A stretch of 22,679 nucleotides of DNA from the NCBI GenBank assembly GCA_964578905.1, contig CAZOER010000013.1:1-22679 (forward strand). Direction: 5' to 3'. The stretch is from CAZVBV01 sp964578905 (lineage in GTDB: Bacteria; Patescibacteriota; Gracilibacteria; UBA4473). Shown piece after piece: positions 15,951-21,285 of the stretch. Positions within the stretch are counted from its first letter, which is position 1. Each line of letters begins with the position of its first letter. The position numbers and the translations under genes are program-made. The notes beneath the pieces were generated by a model. That model ran no database searches and was not told where the DNA came from. It saw only the letters and a program-made list of their open reading frames with translations.

Positions 15951-18533
15951 ATGAAAAAAATATTTCTTTTCGGTCTCGGGATACTTATTTCAACCGCTAC
16001 CTTTGCGGCTACCGTCAATAATATTCCAACGAAATACGAAGGGGATGGACTGGATGCTACAGAATTTAATTCGATAGTAGAAGTACTCGATGGGGTCCAT
16101 AATATAAGTGGACGCATCGGAATCGGAACCGTGCCCGATACAGATGTAAAACTTGATGTTGAAGGAATGATTAAAGTAACCCCTCTTGAGACAGGAGGAG
16201 TTTGTAATAGTACTCTTGAAGGGGCTATTTACTTGAGTTCTCTGGTGAGTCATTGGTATGGGTGTAACGGAACGAGTTGGATACAACTCAACAATGATGG
16301 TGGAGGTGGAAGCGGATGTACCCCAGATTGTTCGTGTGCAGTGAGTACGTGTGTTGGACTTACGTGTAGCGATGGATGTGATGGAACGTGTAACGGAACC
16401 CTTATTGATATTTGGACACCGGATGTAAGCACGGTATGTGCGGGGGTGTCCTTTGAACAAACCAGTAATTGTGGAAATACGCAAACGGCAACCGGAACGA
16501 AAAATTGTAGTGGAGGGTGTGAAGATTCCTTTTGGACTCCAGATACAAATACCGTTTGTGTCGGAGGTCAGTTAGAACAAACAAGTGATTGTGGAAATAC
16601 GAGAACTGTCGATGGAACAAAACCAGTAGTGGATGGAGGATGGTCAGACTATACGTGGTCTTGTACAGGAGAGGTGGCAATGGTTGAGCAAGAAGAAAAT
16701 ATCAGCAATATATTCAGGTGGTTTACCGCGAATCTTTTTGCAGCCGCATTGCCAACAGACCCTATTGATCCTACAGATCCTACAATCCCTGAGAGTCGAT
16801 ACGGGGTACGAACGTGTACCAATCCAGAACCCTCATGTGGAGGAAACGATTGTGTGGGAAGTGCGACGCTAACGGTAGCGTGCGGGGCAGGAGAAATCTG
16901 TGTAGGCGGTGTTTGTACAGGAGAAACGTGTACACCAGATTGTTCATGTGCATCCAGTACGTGCGTTGGATCAACGTGTAGTGATGGTTGTGGAGGAACG
17001 TGCAGTGGAACACAAACATCTGTAGACGGAGGCTGGAGCGCGTGGGGAGCATGGTATTGCGGATATGCTACACAAGGAAATCCTTCAACGACACTTACGA
17101 GAAGTCGATCCTGTAGTAATCCATATGCAGTGTGTGGAGGAGCCAGTTGTACAGGAGATAGTACGGAAACAATTAGTTGTGCAAACGGAATGATTTGTTC
17201 TGATGGAGCCTGTATTACGCCATCAACATATTATTGGTACACGGGAACGTGGGGCGATTGTACACTCCCATCGCCACTGGATAATACCTGTGACGGAACT
17301 GAAAATAGAACCGTTGAATGCCGAGAATCGAGTACCAACAATGTAGTTGCTGATAGTTTCTGTTCTGATCAGGAAGAACCATTCGCATCACAGAGTTGTG
17401 TAGCGGTAGTGGGAACGACTTGCGGAACATCTTCTGGAGGATATACGATGATGTGCAATGCTCTCGGAGACTGTGTAGTAGACAACCCATGTTTACCAGA
17501 TCACAATACGACAGGGTGCGATGGCTATGGAACTGATGTTTACTGGTTTGATAATTGTGGAGTACAAAATGATATTTATGAAGACTGTGGAGGAGCGGGA
17601 TGTCAGAATGGTGTGTGTCTAGATGGATCGTGTCCGGCCGTATCAATGGACGATAACTGTATCCTCGCGGCAACAGCAAATGGAGGCACGAGTGGATCGT
17701 GTTACACAGGATATACGGGAACATGCAGTTACCGTTGTGTAAATGGAACATGGTCTATGGAGTCGAGTAATTGTGTGATTTGTACAACACATGATCACAA
17801 AGACTGTTATGGAGGCGATTCATGGTGGTATAATTCCTGTAATGAGCGAGAAGATAAATCTTCAGATTGTCTGTATGGATGTTCAGGAGCTGGGGTGTGT
17901 GATAGCTTCTCTTGTGGAGATGATTCGATGTATGACCAAGAGGGAAATGCCTATAATACTGTACAGATCGGATCTCAGTGCTGGATGGAGGAAGATATGG
18001 CAACCGATGAAAGTAATAGTGGAACAGCCTTAACAGAAGGGACGAGTGGAGAATACAGAGTTCACAGTGGCGATTATTTATACACTTTAGATGCGGCAAA
18101 TAAAATCTGTCCTTCCGGATGGGTTTTGCCTTCAGACTCAAATTACAAAACATTAGAAGGGTATTTGGGGATGTCTTCAACTGAGCAAAATGCACTTGAC
18201 TGGAGAGGGGGTGAGGGAAACGAAATGGCATCAGATCTAAGTGTATCAATGGCAGGATACTACGTACAGGACACTGCACAGTGGTCAAATGATAATAGTC
18301 ATCATCTTTGGACGAGTACTTTGTCAGGAACGGGTGCTTTTTGTGCGAGTTATGCGGGAGGAAATCCTCATGACCAAATTTGTTACTACAACAGACAACT
18401 CACGAATTCGAGTTGGCCGTCAGGAGCAGATGATCAGGTGAATCGACTCAAACTTAATACAGGAGAACCAAATGACTACTTAAAACTTTCTGTTCGATGT
18501 CTGAAGACATCAGGCGGAGGGGGAACGAATTAG
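15951..18533 (+). CDS. Secreted Cys-rich modular protein, paralog 2, with FISUMP-like C-terminal domain
   Basis: The 860-aa protein has a signal peptide (1-19, ending TFA), the shared head (DATEFNSI 35-42; RIGIGTVPDTDVKLDVEG 55-72; GAIYLSS...WIQLNN 91-115), then Cys-rich modules: CTPDCSCAVSTCVGLTCSDG (123-142, repeated at 327-346), TVCAGVSFEQTSNCGNT-type units (152-224), thrombospondin-type-1-like modules (228-322, 358-421), the CLPDHNTTGCDGYG module (514-556), a YTGYTGTCSYRC-type unit (560-608) and a degenerate copy (about 612-650). The last 200 residues match the Fibrobacter succinogenes major paralogous (FISUMP) domain: YNTVQIGSQCWMEEDM (668-683), KICPSGWVLPSDSNYKTL (718-735), HHLWTST and final LSVRCLK. 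FISUMP domains are known from secreted surface proteins, mostly in Fibrobacteres and Bacteroidetes. The stop is TAG, followed by a terminator. Confidence 0.87.
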   Translation: MKKIFLFGLGILISTATFAATVNNIPTKYEGDGLDATEFNSIVEVLDGVHNISGRIGIGTVPDTDVKLDVEGMIKVTPLETGGVCNSTLEGAIYLSSLVSHWYGCNGTSWIQLNNDGGGGSGCTPDCSCAVSTCVGLTCSDGCDGTCNGTLIDIWTPDVSTVCAGVSFEQTSNCGNTQTATGTKNCSGGCEDSFWTPDTNTVCVGGQLEQTSDCGNTRTVDGTKPVVDGGWSDYTWSCTGEVAMVEQEENISNIFRWFTANLFAAALPTDPIDPTDPTIPESRYGVRTCTNPEPSCGGNDCVGSATLTVACGAGEICVGGVCTGETCTPDCSCASSTCVGSTCSDGCGGTCSGTQTSVDGGWSAWGAWYCGYATQGNPSTTLTRSRSCSNPYAVCGGASCTGDSTETISCANGMICSDGACITPSTYYWYTGTWGDCTLPSPLDNTCDGTENRTVECRESSTNNVVADSFCSDQEEPFASQSCVAVVGTTCGTSSGGYTMMCNALGDCVVDNPCLPDHNTTGCDGYGTDVYWFDNCGVQNDIYEDCGGAGCQNGVCLDGSCPAVSMDDNCILAATANGGTSGSCYTGYTGTCSYRCVNGTWSMESSNCVICTTHDHKDCYGGDSWWYNSCNEREDKSSDCLYGCSGAGVCDSFSCGDDSMYDQEGNAYNTVQIGSQCWMEEDMATDESNSGTALTEGTSGEYRVHSGDYLYTLDAANKICPSGWVLPSDSNYKTLEGYLGMSSTEQNALDWRGGEGNEMASDLSVSMAGYYVQDTAQWSNDNSHHLWTSTLSGTGAFCASYAGGNPHDQICYYNRQLTNSSWPSGADDQVNRLKLNTGEPNDYLKLSVRCLKTSGGGGTN
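17490..17572 (+). repeat. Module shared almost identically with 22597-22679
   Basis: This 83-nt stretch encodes the CLPDHNTTGCDGYG...YWFDNCGVQND unit. It differs at only three positions from 22597-22679 in paralog 3, and a more diverged copy occurs near 15391 in paralog 1. The match continues to the window edge and may be longer. It suggests recent duplication or gene conversion. Confidence 0.8.
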
Positions 18534-18557
18534 AGAAAGATAAAAAAAGAATCTGAT

Positions 18558-18590
18558 AGGAGTGGGACTGTGTCCTACTCCTCATTTTTC
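18558..18590 (+). terminator. Terminator of the Cys-rich protein operon
   Basis: An 11-bp stem, AGGAGTGGGAC (18558-18568) with GTCCTACTCCT (18572-18582, one G-T wobble), has a TGT loop and is followed by CATTTTTC. It lies 25 nt after the stop of paralog 2. Confidence 0.85.
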
Positions 18591-18612
18591 TCGTCATTCT
18601 GACTTGAGCCCT

Positions 18613-18639
18613 GTCATTCCGGCCGAAGTGCCGGAATCT
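18613..18639 (+). repeat. Palindromic repeat, left inner copy
   Basis: GTCATTCC, an inner GGC/GCC stem and GGAATCT form a near-perfect hairpin. It ends 3 nt before the stop codon of the GIY-YIG gene and is in inverted orientation to the copy at 18951. Confidence 0.75.
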
Positions 18640-18641
18640 TA

Positions 18642-18944
18642 TTACAATAACTCAGAGTCTAAAAATTCTTCACTCAAATCATTCCAGTTGGGATTCTCTT
18701 CTTCAACAACATTTATTTTATATTGACGCTTCCATTTCTTCATGCGTTTTTCTTCTTCTATTGCTATTCGAATACTGTCTGTAACTTCATACCAAATGAG
18801 CTTTCTGAGATTGTATTTTTTTGTAAAACCACCAAGTATTCCTTTTTTATGTTCATAGACTCTTCTGGGAAGATTATTTGTTACTCCAATATACAAAGTT
18901 CCTCTTTTTTTATTGGTCATCATGTATACGAAATATGTCCTCAT
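18642..18944 (-). CDS. Small GIY-YIG nuclease-superfamily protein
   Basis: This is a single-domain member of the GIY-YIG superfamily, the type often mislabelled as an excinuclease subunit. From the ATG at 18944 it is 100 aa, normal for the group. It shows the GIY strand as YFVYMM (4-9), the YIG strand as TLYIGVTNNLPRR (16-28) with the catalytic Arg (27/28), the EH at 31-32, and the metal-binding Glu65 in the helix AIEEEKRMKKW (61-71). The frame is open 11 codons further upstream, to 18977, but those codons (reading MSFLRMQESKN) come from the palindromic repeat, so the shorter start is preferred. DNA substrate and role are unknown. It sits inside a frame of inverted repeats, unlike any other gene here. 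Confidence 0.88.
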   Translation of the reverse strand: MRTYFVYMMTNKKRGTLYIGVTNNLPRRVYEHKKGILGGFTKKYNLRKLIWYEVTDSIRIAIEEEKRMKKWKRQYKINVVEEENPNWNDLSEEFLDSELL

Positions 18945-18950
18945 ATTTTT

Positions 18951-18975
18951 AGATTCCTGCATTCGCAGGAATGAC
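18951..18975 (-). repeat. Palindromic repeat, right inner copy
   Basis: On the minus strand: GTCATTCC, an inner TGC/GCA stem with a GAAT loop, then GGAATCT. It matches the ends of the copy at 18613 with a different inner stem that keeps its base pairing, which indicates selection for the hairpin. It ends 7 nt from the GIY-YIG start codon. Confidence 0.8.
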
Positions 18976-19044
18976 AAAAAAAGGAAGAATAAGCAAGCCA
19001 GAATGACCGTGGGATTTTATATATTTTTTAATTTTTACACGAAT

Positions 19045-19072
19045 GAGATTTCTCCGCTTCGGTCGGAATGAC
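19045..19072 (-). repeat. Palindromic repeat, extra copy
   Basis: On the minus strand it starts GTCATTCCG and ends AAATCTC, with an inner CCG/CGG stem. It is a third, more diverged relative of the two copies around the GIY-YIG gene. It lies between that gene and the 3' end of the protease gene, 40 nt beyond the protease stop, and could help end its transcript. Confidence 0.6.
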
Positions 19073-19111
19073 AAAAGGAGGATATTGAATAAGAATGGCA
19101 AAGGAAAGGAT

Positions 19112-21076
19112 TTAAAGCCGGATAAGTTTTCCTTCTTTGATCACTTTTCCATCCGCCAAAACCTTCAAAAAATAAACACCCTGAGAGGTTTTCGGTTCGA
19201 AAGAAAGTTTGTCATTTACGTTATCAAAGTTTTCAGCATGAACAACTCTTCCTTGAGCATCGAAGAGAAGGCATCGAACGCGTTTTCCCATGAGATTTGA
19301 GAGTCCATTGATATTTACGGGTCCATTGTTGGGGCTTGGGTTTGGATAAATTTGAATATTATTTCCAAGTTCTTCTGGATCATCAATTCCAACGTGGGTG
19401 ATTACAAGAGTCTCTTCTTCCCCTGGACAATTACAAGCGACATTATCCCCATGAACTTTTAATACAAGAGTATCATCCGGTATCGGAATCATTATCTCAT
19501 GACCGATCATGCCATTATCCCAATAATAGGTAAGTGCAGGATCGAAATTTCCGATAGAAATTTTTACAGAATCTTCCTGATGTTCAACAATAATATTGTA
19601 TGAAGGGGGAGCCGGAAGGACATCAGTTTCATGTAAAAATTTATCATGATTGTCACCGGTTGGATCAAAATATTTAGCAATACTATCGACAGAATTTTTT
19701 TGAGTATTTCCAGCGGTAAATTCCGCTGTCCATGTTCCCGCTGAATTTGTGAAGGAATAGTGATAGGTAGTGTCAGGGGTTGAAAACATAGGGAGTCGTT
19801 CAGAAGCACCGGTTAACCCCATAATCGTCCCCATATTAATAGTTACCTGTTGTCCAGTAGAGGAGTTTGTCACCACAACTGGTCCTTCCCAGGAATTTTC
19901 GTTATGGAGTAGATTTGCATTCGCATGTCCAGATTCATGTCCCATTGTTCTGTGTCCAGATCCTAATCCCTCATCTTGTACACCGCTCGTGTTATATAAT
20001 ATCCCAGAACTAGGTTCTGGGCGTGCTAGTCTAGTAGCAGCTCCCAGTCTGTCTTTTAAATGAAGACAGAGAACGCATTGATTTGATGTAGGAGAAGCAG
20101 CAGCAAGGTCTTTGATCTCATGCGGATCATCTCCCAAAAGAAGCCATGTAAAATTAGTGTATGTATCACCAGTTCCTCCATTAATAGGAATTTCTTCAGC
20201 ATCGGTAATATCTACAACATCATATGTGAAAACAACTTCTGCATATTTAAGTCGTGGATCAGAGTTGCGAAGCGATGTTCGGTAATAATCTACAGACCCT
20301 TCAACCAAAGCGAGTGTGGCATCAAGCCCAATTTCATCGACAAGCGTTTGTGTGATAAAATAGTGATAGACAAACTCTTCTGCTACACATTCTGCTTGAG
20401 CTGGAAATTCAATCCCATCTTGTGTGCTTTTTAATGCTGTTGACTGAGAAGAAATAGGAGTGGTTCTTTGAGAAGGATTCTCCACATCTAGTTCTTCTGA
20501 ACCTTCTTCATTTTCTTTGAATTTATATTCTTGCCAAACAGGTCCACCTTTCGTATTTCTCAGTTCGATAGTTTTATGTTGTCCATCTTCCAAAATACTC
20601 ATACGAGCATGGACAGCTTTTCCTACTTGGTAAATTTCAAGCGTTCCATTTTCAATTTCGGCAACAATGTTTACTCCTCCAGAACTGTTTTCATGCATGC
20701 TTTGAACCGTTGCTTGATACTCTTTCCCAAAAGCAGAAAAATCAAAAGACTCTCCTTGTATATCAGCACTTTTTAAGCCGATACTATTTTGTGATAATTC
20801 AAGAAACTCGGAAGTGTTTGCCATTTCATCCCTGACGATCTCCTTCACGTCGCGGTCACTGTGTTCTTGATCAGGATGTTCGGTGTCCATATTTGTCACC
20901 ACCTCTTGCGGTGCTTTTATTTTTTGAATGATGGCATGAGCACCTCCTCCTCCGATCACAAGGGCTAGTGCAACTTGTAACCATTTCCGAACTTCCATAC
21001 TCTTTATTGATGGAGAATCTTTTTCCTCTGGGTTTTTAATAGAAACTTCTGAACCGACTTTGTTATTTTCTTTCAT
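19112..21076 (-). CDS. Membrane-anchored HExxH metalloprotease-like protein with T9SS-type C-terminal sorting domain
   Basis: The 654-aa protein has a charged 30-residue N-terminus, then one membrane anchor (about 31-50, WLQVALALVIGGGGAHAII). Residues about 85-200 are an N-terminal domain of unknown type that could be a propeptide. Residues about 230-430 look metzincin-like: GHRTMGHESGHANANLLH contains H380-E381-x-x-H384 and a third His (H391), and GTIMG (416-420) could be the Met-turn. The third His is one residue later than in the canonical HExxHxxGxxH, so the assignment is cautious. The last 80 residues (from IQIYPNPSPNNGPVNI, 575) resemble the type IX secretion C-terminal sorting domain: YPNP, LFDAQGRVV, GVYFLKVLADGKVIKEGKLIRL at the end. 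The gene lies between paralogs 2 and 3 of the Cys-rich family and may process or be displayed with them. Confidence 0.82.
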   Translation of the reverse strand: MKENNKVGSEVSIKNPEEKDSPSIKSMEVRKWLQVALALVIGGGGAHAIIQKIKAPQEVVTNMDTEHPDQEHSDRDVKEIVRDEMANTSEFLELSQNSIGLKSADIQGESFDFSAFGKEYQATVQSMHENSSGGVNIVAEIENGTLEIYQVGKAVHARMSILEDGQHKTIELRNTKGGPVWQEYKFKENEEGSEELDVENPSQRTTPISSQSTALKSTQDGIEFPAQAECVAEEFVYHYFITQTLVDEIGLDATLALVEGSVDYYRTSLRNSDPRLKYAEVVFTYDVVDITDAEEIPINGGTGDTYTNFTWLLLGDDPHEIKDLAAASPTSNQCVLCLHLKDRLGAATRLARPEPSSGILYNTSGVQDEGLGSGHRTMGHESGHANANLLHNENSWEGPVVVTNSSTGQQVTINMGTIMGLTGASERLPMFSTPDTTYHYSFTNSAGTWTAEFTAGNTQKNSVDSIAKYFDPTGDNHDKFLHETDVLPAPPSYNIIVEHQEDSVKISIGNFDPALTYYWDNGMIGHEIMIPIPDDTLVLKVHGDNVACNCPGEEETLVITHVGIDDPEELGNNIQIYPNPSPNNGPVNINGLSNLMGKRVRCLLFDAQGRVVHAENFDNVNDKLSFEPKTSQGVYFLKVLADGKVIKEGKLIRL

Positions 21077-21117
21077 GTTTTGACAATAAGATCAAAATAA
21101 TATAATGAAACATTAAC

Positions 21118-21146
21118 ATTCTTACCCACTTTTTAGGAAAAGTCAA
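21118..21146 (-). promoter_or_regulatory. Likely promoter for the protease gene
   Basis: On the minus strand, TTGACT (21146-21141) is followed after 17 nt by AAGAAT (21123-21118). The -35 is the same hexamer as at the lipoprotein promoter. The -10 is poor, so the call is moderate. The transcript would start about 35 nt before the ATG at 21076. Confidence 0.45.
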
Positions 21147-21244
21147 GTTTTTTCGCATAATGAAGCGATTTGTGACAACGTTTTCTTGGCCCTACAGAAC
21201 AGTGCTTTAGGAAGTTATAAAAAACTTTTTTTTCCTTCCAAGAA

Positions 21245-21253
21245 TGTTACAAT
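21245..21253 (+). promoter_or_regulatory. Extended -10 promoter of paralog 3
   Basis: TGT plus TACAAT (21248-21253) lies 33 nt before the ATG at 21286, preceded by an A/T run much like that upstream of paralog 1 (A5-C/G-T7 or longer). No clear -35 is seen. The similarity suggests that paralogs 1 and 3 are expressed in the same way. Confidence 0.5.
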
Positions 21254-21285
21254 TGCGGTAGTGTGATCTAAATAGAAAAACAAAC

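Larger units (their letters stand above)
18593..19007. mobile_element. Candidate repeat-bracketed GIY-YIG cassette
   Basis: The GIY-YIG gene is framed by two nested inverted repeats. The outer pair is GTCATTCTGACTTG (18593-18606) and CAAGCCAGAATGAC (18994-19007), which match in 13 of 14 positions when inverted. The inner pair is the palindromic repeat GTCATTCC...GGAATCT at 18613-18639 and its inverted counterpart AGATTCC...GGAATGAC at 18951-18975. The gene (18642-18944) fills the space between the inner pair almost exactly. No target-site duplication is evident, so mobility is a hypothesis; the frame may instead be repeats accumulated around a gene. Confidence 0.4.

Noticed and set aside
17215..18288. 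Two long His/Leu/Tyr-rich minus-strand frames opposite paralog 2
   Set aside because: Composition is the complement of Cys/Gly/Thr-rich codons (tgt, gga, aca) and shows no protein-like pattern.
18723..18974. An 83-codon plus-strand frame opposite the GIY-YIG gene
   Set aside because: Phe/Ser-rich antisense shadow; the opposite strand carries the complete catalytic motif set.
18945..18977. An earlier start for the GIY-YIG protein
   Set aside because: The extra residues are a translation of the palindromic repeat; the domain begins directly at the ATG at 18944.
18975..18993. Target-site duplication flanking the GIY-YIG cassette
   Set aside because: The sequences just outside the inner and outer repeats on either side do not match, so no clear duplication can be claimed.
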